6,960 nt of DNA. It comes from JAQGMJ01 sp036271855 (GTDB lineage: Bacteria; Pseudomonadota; Gammaproteobacteria; Burkholderiales; JAEUOS01). The stretch lies in the NCBI GenBank assembly GCA_036271855.1, contig DATAZV010000427.1:1-6960 (forward strand). Reading direction: 5' to 3'. Positions 1-4,718 of this stretch are shown here, piece by piece; position 1 is the first letter of the stretch; each line of letters starts with the position of its first letter. The notes beneath the pieces are model-generated. The model ran no database searches. It was not told where the DNA came from and worked only from the letters and a program-made list of their open reading frames with translations. A program made the translations under genes and the position numbers.

Positions 1-564
1 ACCCGGCCGCACTGCTTTTGCGACCCCGCCATCGATACTCCCCGCTCGATTGGCCTGGTGATTGCCTGCTACGCCGCCGTGCAGCGCGAGCTCGGCCTGC
101 CGCTGGACTTTCCCGGCACCGAAACAGCCTTCACCGTGCGCACCCAGTTCACCGATTTGCGCCTGTTGGCGCGCGCGCTGGCGTGGATGGCGGACGAGCC
201 GCGCTGCGCCAACCAGGCGTTCAACGTCGTCAACGGCGACACGCCCACCTGGCAACAACTCTGGGCCGGCTATGCCGATTACTTCGGCGTCAAGCTGGGC
301 GGCCCGCGCGAATTCAGCCTCGCCCAATATCTCGCCGACAAGGAAGGCTTGTGGAGCGCGATGGCGCGCAAGCACAATCTCAAGCCCACTCGCCTGCACG
401 AACTCACGCTTCCCGCCTATGGCGATTACCAGTTCCGCCCGCAGTGGGAAGTGGTGTCGTCGATGGAAAAAGCGCGTAGCCTCGGCTTCACCGAAGCGGT
501 GGACTCGGCGCGCATGTTCAGAGAGCAGTTCGATAACTACCGGGCGCAACAAATCATCGCCTGA
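1..564 (+). CDS. SDR-family NAD(P)-dependent reductase/epimerase, PRISE-like, 3' part only
   Basis: This is the C-terminal 187 codons of a protein whose start lies left of the window; the reading frame is open from base 1 to the TGA at 562-564. The visible segment matches what I know of the PRISE group of short-chain dehydrogenases (progesterone 5-beta-reductase/iridoid synthase-like, often annotated NAD-dependent epimerase/dehydratase). Recognisable features are an RPxxxxDPAIDTPRS loop, then an IACYAAVQRELGLPLDFPG helix and turn, a QFTDLRLLARALAWM helix, and an NQAFNVVNGD strand. Family members are about 350 residues, so roughly half is missing, including the glycine-rich nucleotide-binding motif and the catalytic Tyr/Lys region. 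The enzyme is expected to be cytosolic and to reduce an enone or a sugar-like substrate, but the substrate cannot be read from this part. The EthD gene starts 32 bases downstream, which suggests one operon. Family is fairly sure; exact activity is unknown. Confidence 0.85.
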   Translation, partial: TRPHCFCDPAIDTPRSIGLVIACYAAVQRELGLPLDFPGTETAFTVRTQFTDLRLLARALAWMADEPRCANQAFNVVNGDTPTWQQLWAGYADYFGVKLGGPREFSLAQYLADKEGLWSAMARKHNLKPTRLHELTLPAYGDYQFRPQWEVVSSMEKARSLGFTEAVDSARMFREQFDNYRAQQIIA

Positions 565-596
565 GGAATTCACTGCAACTTGGCAAGGAAACGCTC

Positions 597-941
597 ATGA
601 TCAAAAGCATCTCGCTGCTCACCCGCCGCGCCGAAGTCAGCCACGAGGAATTCCTGCGCCATTGGCATCAGGAGCATGCCGCGTTGTCCCATGCGGTGCC
701 CGGCCTGCGCCGCTACGTGCAGAACGTGATCGTCCAGGAGCCTTCGCGCCCCGACGTGCCGGACCATGCAATCGCCGTCGACGGCATCGCCGAGCTCTGG
801 TACGACGACCTCGACGCCTGGAAGGCCGCCTATGCCTCGCCGCAAGGAAAAACGCTGACCACCGATGGTGCCACCTTCATCGGCCGCATCAAGACTTTCC
901 TGGTCGAAGAAAAAGTGGTGTTCCCGCCGGGCGGAAAATAA
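597..941 (+). CDS. EthD-domain protein (dimeric alpha/beta barrel)
   Basis: A complete 114-residue protein. It starts MIKSISLLTRR and continues with SHEEFLRHWHQEHAAL and PGLRRYVQN, the classic N-terminal signature of the EthD family (a ferredoxin-like fold of one beta-alpha-beta-beta-alpha-beta unit that dimerises into a barrel). The second half contains GIAELWYDDLDAWKAAYASPQG, where the family usually has a W/F-rich strand and a helix, and it ends in TFLVEEKVVF. The length is typical. The ATG at 597 is preceded by AAGGAA at 585-590, a good ribosome site with six bases of spacing. EthD was first named from the ethyl tert-butyl ether degradation cluster of actinobacteria, where it is needed for activity but its role is not fully defined; related proteins are found beside degradation enzymes. 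Here the neighbour is an SDR reductase 32 bases upstream, so a shared catabolic operon is likely. No signal peptide is visible, so it should be cytosolic. Function beyond family level is unknown. Confidence 0.85.
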   Translation: MIKSISLLTRRAEVSHEEFLRHWHQEHAALSHAVPGLRRYVQNVIVQEPSRPDVPDHAIAVDGIAELWYDDLDAWKAAYASPQGKTLTTDGATFIGRIKTFLVEEKVVFPPGGK

Positions 942-1026
942 GCGCCAGGCGTTGTCGAGAACGGGCATCGTCGCCGCGACGCGTATCGACGACCCGCCGC
1001 ACCCTCATGCGGATGGCATGGGGGTT

Positions 1027-1051
1027 GCAACAGTGCAATGATTGCTGTTGC
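1027..1051. repeat. Inverted repeat GCAACAG-N11-CTGTTGC
   Basis: Seven-base perfect arms at 1027-1033 and 1045-1051. Inside them sits a second, slightly offset palindrome, GCAAT-G-ATTGC (1035-1039 and 1041-1045). The spacing of the outer arms, about 18 bases centre to centre, would suit a dimeric regulator binding two successive turns of the helix, or the arms could form an RNA stem. It lies 57 bases before the preferred start of the cyclase gene. The function is inferred only from symmetry and position. Confidence 0.4.
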
Positions 1052-1058
1052 GTCCCAT

Positions 1059-1078
1059 AGCGCATCGTCCGATGCGCT
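1059..1078. repeat. Perfect 9-bp inverted repeat (AGCGCATCG-TC-CGATGCGCT)
   Basis: A near-continuous palindrome of two perfect 9-bp arms with a two-base centre, ending 29 bases before the ATG at 1108. As DNA it is a good shape for a dimeric repressor or activator site. As RNA it would be a stem with a very tight turn, so it would open by at least one pair. There is no T-run after it, so it is not an intrinsic terminator. If translation began at the in-frame TTG at 1042 instead, this element would be coding, which is one reason to prefer the 1108 start. Confidence 0.5.
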
Positions 1079-1107
1079 TATGCCCGCAGCATTTTCAGGC
1101 ACATGCC

Positions 1108-2565
1108 ATGCCCCTGGATCTCGATTTTCACGACGTCTACCAGCACTCCCCGGTCTCGCTCTGGATCGAGGACTACAGCCTGATCCGGCGCCAGCTCGAC
1201 GACATCCGCGCCCAGGGCGTCACCGATTTTTCGGCCTATCTTGACGCGCATCCGCATGTGGTCGAGTCCTGCATGTCGGGCATCGAGGTGCTGGATGTCA
1301 ACGACTACACGCTGAAAATGTTCCGCGCGCCCTCGCGTGAAGTGTTCCTGGCCAATCTGCACCGGGTGTTTCGCGACGACATGCGCGCGCACTTTCGCAC
1401 CGAACTGGAAGACATGTGGCATGGCCGGCTGGAGCTGGGCATCGAGGGCATCAACTACGCGCTCGACGGCACGCCGATCTACATCCAGCTGTCGCGCCGC
1501 GCCCTGCCGGGCCACGAGCACGACTGGTCGCGCATCCTGCTCTCGCTGGTCGACATCACCGAGCGCAAGCGCGCGCTGGACCGCGCGGCGGCCAACGAGC
1601 GCTATGCACAAGGCCTGTTCGAGCACTCGCCGGTTTCGCTCTGGGTCGAGGATCACAGCGGGGTGAAAAACTGGCTCAACCAGCTGCGCCAGGACGGCAT
1701 CACCAACTTCGCGCGCCACCTGGCGGAAAACCCGCAGGCGGCGGCCGAAAGCATGAAGCTGATCAAGGTGCAAGACGTCAACCAGAAGACCCTGGCCCTG
1801 TACCACGCCGGCAGCAAGGGTGAACTGCTGCAAAGCCTGGACCGGGTGTTCCGCGATGAAATGCGCCGCCACTGGGAAACCCAGTTGCTCGACATGTGGG
1901 AGGGCAGGATAGAGTCCGAATACGAAGGCATCAACTACGCCCTCAACGGCGAAGCGGTCGACATCCTGATGCGGACCTCGGCGCTGCCCGGCTCCGAAGA
2001 TACCTGGGACCAGGTGCTGGTCGCCATCTCCGACATCACCGCGCGCAAAAAGGCCGAGGCCTATGTTTCCTATCTCGGCACGCATGACGTGCTCACCGGC
2101 CTGCGCAACCGCACGTTCTTCGAAGAACGGCGCCACCAGATGCAAAAGCAGGAGCGCTATCCCGTCAGTATCGTCATGATCGACATGAACGGCCTGAAAA
2201 AAACCAACGACGAAGGCGGGCACGAGGCCGGCGACGGCCTGATCCGTCGCGCCGGCGAAGTGGTCGCCAAGGTGCTGGCCGACAACGACATCGCCGCGCG
2301 CATCGGCGGCGACGAGTTCGCCATCCTGCTGCCCTACCAGGACGAGCGCGCCGCCCGTCTCAAGGTGGCCGAGATCGAATCGCTGCTCGACATGAACAAC
2401 CAGTTCTACAGCGGCGCGCGCCTGAGCTTTTCGATCGGCGCGGCCACCGGCTATACCGGCCAGGCGCTGGAACAGGTGCAAAAGCAGGCCGACCAGCGCA
2501 TGTACGAGGCCAAGCGCGCGTACTACGGCAGCGTTGGCCGCGACAGCGACCGCCGCAGCGGTTAA
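1108..2565 (+). CDS. Soluble diguanylate cyclase: two tandem PAS-like sensor domains plus GGDEF domain
   Basis: A 485-residue protein predicted to make cyclic di-GMP from two GTP. Residues 12-171 and 172-325 are two copies of one PAS-like unit, each opening with HSPVSLWxED and closing with DITxRK, a typical PAS exit. The GGDEF domain starts at D327 (DVLTGLRNR) and contains IDMNGLKKTND, GHEAGD and an intact GGDEF signature at residues 400-404 (2305-2319), so catalysis is expected. The RxxD inhibitory site normally found five residues before GGDEF reads ADND (391-394), so canonical product inhibition is probably lost. The protein ends with ADQRMYEAKR, the usual GGDEF-domain tail. No signal peptide or membrane segment is seen, so it should be cytosolic and sense an internal signal, ligand unknown. 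I chose the ATG at 1108 because AGG lies eight bases before it and the sensor unit begins right after; an in-frame TTG at 1042 and ATG at 1072 have no ribosome site. The neighbours give no clue to the controlled process. Confidence 0.9.
   Translation: MPLDLDFHDVYQHSPVSLWIEDYSLIRRQLDDIRAQGVTDFSAYLDAHPHVVESCMSGIEVLDVNDYTLKMFRAPSREVFLANLHRVFRDDMRAHFRTELEDMWHGRLELGIEGINYALDGTPIYIQLSRRALPGHEHDWSRILLSLVDITERKRALDRAAANERYAQGLFEHSPVSLWVEDHSGVKNWLNQLRQDGITNFARHLAENPQAAAESMKLIKVQDVNQKTLALYHAGSKGELLQSLDRVFRDEMRRHWETQLLDMWEGRIESEYEGINYALNGEAVDILMRTSALPGSEDTWDQVLVAISDITARKKAEAYVSYLGTHDVLTGLRNRTFFEERRHQMQKQERYPVSIVMIDMNGLKKTNDEGGHEAGDGLIRRAGEVVAKVLADNDIAARIGGDEFAILLPYQDERAARLKVAEIESLLDMNNQFYSGARLSFSIGAATGYTGQALEQVQKQADQRMYEAKRAYYGSVGRDSDRRSG
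1141..2064 (+). repeat. Intragenic tandem duplication of the PAS-like sensor unit (480-bp period)
   Basis: The segment 1141-1584 aligns with 1621-2064 at an offset of exactly 480 bases without any gap over 148 codons. By hand count about 67 of 148 residues (roughly 45%) are identical. The best conserved stretches are HSPVSLW, RVFRD-MR-H, DMW-GR, EGINYAL and DITxRK. The DNA is also recognisably similar at the start of each unit. The two copies are joined by a short helical linker, RAAANERYAQGLF. The copies have diverged in the middle, including the surface expected to line a PAS pocket, so they may sense different things. Confidence 0.85.
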
Positions 2566-2574
2566 GAAAGTTTC

Positions 2575-2601
2575 ATGTCGCGCCCCGCCACGGCGCGACA
2601 T
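2575..2601 (+). terminator. Hairpin downstream of the cyclase gene, weak terminator candidate
   Basis: Perfect 10-bp arms ATGTCGCGCC (2575-2584) and GGCGCGACAT (2592-2601) flank the 7-base loop CCGCCAC. The stem begins nine bases after the TAA stop of the cyclase, the normal place for a terminator. However, it is followed by AATCAGG rather than a T-run, so termination would be weak or factor-dependent. The stem could instead stabilise the 3' end of the mRNA or serve as a protein site. Confidence 0.5.
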
Positions 2602-2710
2602 AATCAGGCGAGCACCCTGGGTCCCGCGAAGCCGGTAAGGACACCGGCCGCCACGCGGCATCGGCCCGGGGCATCTATCGATCCCGGCACAGAGCGGGAC
2701 GGCCTCAACC
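2599..2710 (+). promoter_or_regulatory. Possible promoter and structured leader of the MmgE/PrpD-family gene
   Basis: CATAAT at 2599-2604 matches the -10 consensus in five of six bases, but the best -35 (ATGTCG at 2575, 18-base spacing) matches only three of six and overlaps the upstream hairpin. Downstream, several nested pairings are possible: GTCCCGC/GCGGGAC (2621-2627 with 2694-2700) would close a domain that encloses GCCGGT/ACCGGC (2631-2636 with 2643-2648) and CCGGG/CCCGG (2666-2670 with 2683-2687). That is the outline of a three-way junction ending just before the ribosome site. In DNA this GC-rich, such pairings also arise by chance. I match it to no known riboswitch class. Confidence 0.25.
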
Positions 2711-2718
2711 AGGAGAAG
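2711..2718 (+). promoter_or_regulatory. Ribosome binding site that fixes the start of the MmgE/PrpD-family gene
   Basis: AGGAGAAG at 2711-2718 is a strong Shine-Dalgarno sequence three bases before the ATG at 2722. The frame is open further upstream, to an ATG at 2575, but that start lies inside the hairpin and has no ribosome site, and the added residues do not look like protein. A later ATG at 2764 also lacks a ribosome site. Confidence 0.75.
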
Positions 2719-2721
2719 ACA

Positions 2722-4242
2722 ATGGATGGCACTCCCCAAGGCGAAACATCCGGCGCCCACAGCATGGCGCGTCGCAGGTTTCTGGCGCAGGTCACGGCGA
2801 CGGGCGCATCCGCCGTGGCATTGCCGGCGCTGGCAGCGGAAGGTACGGCGGGCTCTCCGGCGCCGGCCCTGCCATCCGCGCGGACTTCCATCGCCGAAGC
2901 CCTGGCCGACTACGCGATGGCGCTTCGCTACGAAGACCTGCCGCCGGAAATCGTACGCATCGCCAAGCGCAGCATCATCGACACGCTGGGCTGCGCCATC
3001 GGCGCGTTCAGCGTCGAGCCGGCGCAAATCGCGGTGCGGCTTGCCGCCCATGTCAGCGCCTCGCCGGGTGCCGGCGTCCTGTGCGCCGGCACCCGCACCA
3101 GCCCGGAGCTGGCGGTGTTCGCCAACGGCGTGATGATCCGCTACCTGGATTTCAACGACGGCTACATCAGCCTGGGCAGCGGCCACCCCAGCGACTCCAT
3201 CGCCGCCTTGTTGTCCGCCGCCGAGGTGATGGGCCGCAGCGGCCGGGACCTGATCCTGGCGACGGTGCTGGCCTATGAGGTGTATTGCAAGGTTACCGAT
3301 GTGCTGGACAACCAGGCCCTCGGGCTGGACAACGCCACCGTCGCTGGGCTGGCGGCGGTGGTCGGCGCCGGCCGCCTTTACGGCCTGACGCGCGGGCAAC
3401 TGGTGCATGCGATTTCGCTGGCGGTGGCCGGCAATACGGCGGTGAGCCAGACCCGCCGCGGCGTGCTCTCGAGCTGGAAGGCATGCTCCAGCGCCGACGC
3501 CTGCCGCAACGCCATCTTCGCGGTGCAACTGGCGCAGGCCGGCATGACCGGGCCCGGCCAGGTGTTCGAGGGGCGCGAGGGCTTTTTCAACCTGGTCAAG
3601 CTGCGGCCCTTCGCCCTGCCCGCGCTGGGCGGCAACGGCGAGCCCTTCGGCATCATGCACGCCTATACCAAGCTCTTCGCGCTCGGGCAGTACGCGCAGA
3701 CCGCCGCCCAGGCGGCGATGCAGGCGCGCAGCTTTTTCAGCGATGTAAGCGAGATCGAGGAAATCAACCTGCGGGTGTCGCACAACGCCATCAAGATCAT
3801 GGCCGACGTGCCCGATAAATGGCGCCCGCAGACACACGAAACCGCCGACCACAGCCTGCCGTATTCGGTTGCGGTGATCCTGAAGTACGGCGAAATCGAC
3901 GCGCAGTACTACGACGACAAATACCTGCACGACCCGCGCCTGCTCGACCTGGTCAGCCGGGTGCGCTGCCTGCCTTCCGAAGAAGCCGACCGGCGCCAGC
4001 AGGAAATCAACCTCTGCGATCTGGAGATCGTGCTCAAGTCCGGGCAGCGCAAGTCGATCCGCGCCGAGTACCACCGCGGCCACTGGAAAAACCCGATGAC
4101 CGATGCCGAGATGGAACAAAAATTCCGCTCCCTCGCACGCCACCAGTTGCGGCCGCAAAAAATCGACGCCCTGCTCAAGCAGCTATGGGCGCTGGAACAA
4201 ATGCCGAAGGCGGGCGCGCTGATCGGCATGACGCGCGTATAG
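2722..4242 (+). CDS. MmgE/PrpD-family protein with Tat signal peptide
   Basis: A 506-residue protein of the family that includes 2-methylcitrate dehydratase PrpD and cis-aconitate decarboxylase. Family marks are SIIDTLGCAIGAF, FANGVMIRYLDFNDGY (RYLDFND at 140-146), GHPSDSIAALLSAAEVMG (HPSD at 155-158), KLRPFALP and HETADHSLPY (372-381). The last of these is a hallmark of the C-terminal half. The two-domain length is normal once the leader is removed. The odd part is the N-terminus: ARRRFLAQV (16-24), then a short hydrophobic run and ALA-A near residue 38, a twin-arginine signal with a likely peptidase site. This implies export to the periplasm, whereas PrpD of the methylcitrate cycle is cytosolic. 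No prpB, prpC or acn gene is adjacent, so a role in propionate metabolism is not supported, and the substrate is unknown. It is preceded by a hairpin-rich spacer and followed by a terminator, so it is probably transcribed alone. Family is sure; export is likely; reaction is open. Confidence 0.9.
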   Translation: MDGTPQGETSGAHSMARRRFLAQVTATGASAVALPALAAEGTAGSPAPALPSARTSIAEALADYAMALRYEDLPPEIVRIAKRSIIDTLGCAIGAFSVEPAQIAVRLAAHVSASPGAGVLCAGTRTSPELAVFANGVMIRYLDFNDGYISLGSGHPSDSIAALLSAAEVMGRSGRDLILATVLAYEVYCKVTDVLDNQALGLDNATVAGLAAVVGAGRLYGLTRGQLVHAISLAVAGNTAVSQTRRGVLSSWKACSSADACRNAIFAVQLAQAGMTGPGQVFEGREGFFNLVKLRPFALPALGGNGEPFGIMHAYTKLFALGQYAQTAAQAAMQARSFFSDVSEIEEINLRVSHNAIKIMADVPDKWRPQTHETADHSLPYSVAVILKYGEIDAQYYDDKYLHDPRLLDLVSRVRCLPSEEADRRQQEINLCDLEIVLKSGQRKSIRAEYHRGHWKNPMTDAEMEQKFRSLARHQLRPQKIDALLKQLWALEQMPKAGALIGMTRV

Positions 4243-4380
4243 CGCGGCCGGGCCGCCGCTGCGGCCCCAGGCGGCTTTTTGTTCCCATTCGTCGCGGGCG
4301 TAGTCGTAGCGCAAGATCAGCTGCGGCTCAACGGTGTAGTCGATGATGAAGCGCTGGCACCCTGCGAAAATCATCCACAC
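4183..4380 (-). pseudogene. Coding-like fragment of unknown origin, possible gene remnant
   Basis: On the - strand a 65-codon frame opens with GTG at 4380, directly after a TAA (4383-4381), and runs through the terminator into the 3' end of the MmgE/PrpD-family gene. Its first 40 or so residues (MWMIFAGCQRFIIDYTVE, then PQLILRYDYARDEWEQKAAW) look like real protein, and about 25 of 30 codons there end in G or C, as in the neighbouring genes. The remainder overlaps the convergent gene and looks non-coding. I see no ribosome site. It may be the tail of a lost gene, perhaps truncated by the rearrangement that placed the two operons face to face, or a chance frame. I do not recognise the family. 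Confidence 0.25.
4250..4280 (+). terminator. Intrinsic terminator after the MmgE/PrpD-family gene
   Basis: Eight bases after the TAG stop, GCCGCC (4252-4257) pairs with GGCGGC (4270-4275), followed at once by five Ts (4276-4280). A competing stem, GGGCCGC/GCGGCCC (4250-4256 with 4261-4267) closed by a four-base loop, uses some of the same bases but ends farther from the T-run. Either way this is a good + strand terminator. Confidence 0.75.
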
Positions 4381-4551
4381 TTAGTTGATCGACTCGCGTA
4401 TCTTTGAAACCATCCGCGCTGTCGTGCGGGAAAGCTTGCTCTTTAAAATATGCCTATGGACAGCTTGTGCGGGACGCCGGCCTCACTCCGAAAACCGAAA
4501 TTGCGAAACGCAAGCAAGAGGCGCGCATCCCCCTTTGGGCAATATTCCCTC

Positions 4552-4570
4552 AGGTCCCCCAAGGGGACTT
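4552..4570. repeat. Hairpin GTCCCC-CAA-GGGGAC
   Basis: Perfect six-base arms (4554-4559 and 4563-4568) flank a three-base loop, with an outer A-T pair and a G-T wobble extending the stem to eight positions. There is no T-run on either strand, so it is not a standard terminator. A related CCCCCTTTGGG block lies about 25 bases upstream. It could be a dispersed intergenic palindrome; a genome-wide copy count would tell. Confidence 0.45.
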
Positions 4571-4634
4571 CTTTCAGGGCGTTTTATCAGGGTGGTAACA
4601 CGACTGTGTTCAGGCGCCGGTCAATTTTGTGAAT

Positions 4635-4654
4635 TTTTCTCAGGTTTTCTCAGG
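4635..4654. repeat. Tandem repeat, two copies of TTTTCTCAGG
   Basis: TTTTCTCAGG occurs at 4635-4644 and again at 4645-4654, followed by a partial third copy (TT). It lies ten bases beyond the A-run of the - strand terminator. The role is unknown; two short copies could be replication slippage. Confidence 0.55.
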
Positions 4655-4663
4655 TTCGGCCAA

Positions 4664-4687
4664 CAAAAACGGCGCCCAAGGCGCCGT
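4664..4687 (-). terminator. Strong intrinsic terminator for the transglutaminase gene
   Basis: Read on the - strand, ACGGCGCC (4687-4680) and GGCGCCGT (4676-4669) form a perfect 8-bp stem with a TTG loop, followed by TTTTG (4668-4664). It sits about 30 bases after the TGA... TCA complement stop region of the transglutaminase gene, whose coding sequence ends at 4719, and closes the leftward transcript. The opposite strand has no T-run after the stem, so it works mainly in one direction. Confidence 0.85.
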
Positions 4688-4718
4688 CTTCGACCACAAA
4701 CGTGGTGGGGTGCGGTGA

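Larger units (their letters stand above)
942..1107 (+). promoter_or_regulatory. Inverted-repeat-rich spacer upstream of the diguanylate cyclase gene
   Basis: The 166 bases between the EthD stop and the preferred cyclase start contain four short inverted repeats in a row: TCGTCG/CGACGA (968-973 and 987-992), CCGCA/TGCGG (997-1001 and 1008-1012), GCAACAG/CTGTTGC (1027-1033 and 1045-1051), and a perfect 9-bp pair AGCGCATCG/CGATGCGCT separated by TC (1059-1067 and 1070-1078). None is followed by a T-run, so there is no clear intrinsic terminator after EthD. I found no convincing -35/-10 pair. The repeats could be operators or stems in a leader RNA. No GEMM-type c-di-GMP riboswitch core is recognisable. 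The first two pairs are weak and could be chance in GC-rich DNA. Confidence 0.4.
4281..4663. other. Non-genic stretch between two convergent operons
   Basis: The 383 bases between the two facing terminators contain no gene I can support. The composition shifts toward A/T from about 4384 onward compared with the flanks. One + strand frame, open from 4389 to the TAA at 4596-4598, includes KYAYGQLVRDAGLTP and KTEIAKRKQEARIPLW. That segment looks protein-like but has only a TTG as a possible start (4404), no ribosome site, and codons unlike the neighbours. TGCTCTTTA at 4437-4445 matches the boxA core of rRNA leaders, although no rRNA follows. A hairpin lies at 4552-4570, a small stem AACAC/GTGTT at 4597-4610, and a tandem 10-base repeat at 4635-4654. 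No terminal inverted repeats, transposase pieces or tRNA end were found. The likely explanations are remnant DNA from an old insertion, or a small RNA. Confidence 0.4.

Noticed and set aside
942..1107. c-di-GMP (GEMM) riboswitch upstream of the cyclase gene
   Set aside because: The conserved core and the tetraloop-receptor elements of that class are not recognisable; only generic inverted repeats are seen.
2621..2700. Cobalamin riboswitch, suggested by GAAGCCGGT and a CACCGGC partner
   Set aside because: The resemblance is confined to one short hairpin; the B12 box and the upstream half of that riboswitch are not present, and the gene downstream is not a typical target.
1078..4158. A 1026-codon open frame on the - strand across the cyclase and PrpD-like genes
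   Set aside because: It lies opposite two well-supported genes, its translation is low-complexity (rich in A, G, H, Q, V and R) and matches no family. Long antisense frames are expected in GC-rich genes because G/C-ending codons avoid stops on the opposite strand.
4404..4598. A 64-residue small protein on the + strand
   Set aside because: Only a TTG start without a ribosome site is available and the codons differ from the neighbours. It is described within the intergenic stretch rather than called as a gene.
4281..4663. CRISPR array, insertion sequence or phage attachment site
   Set aside because: There is no regularly spaced repeat, no transposase piece, no terminal inverted repeats and no tRNA end; the two 10-base tandem copies are too short and too few.
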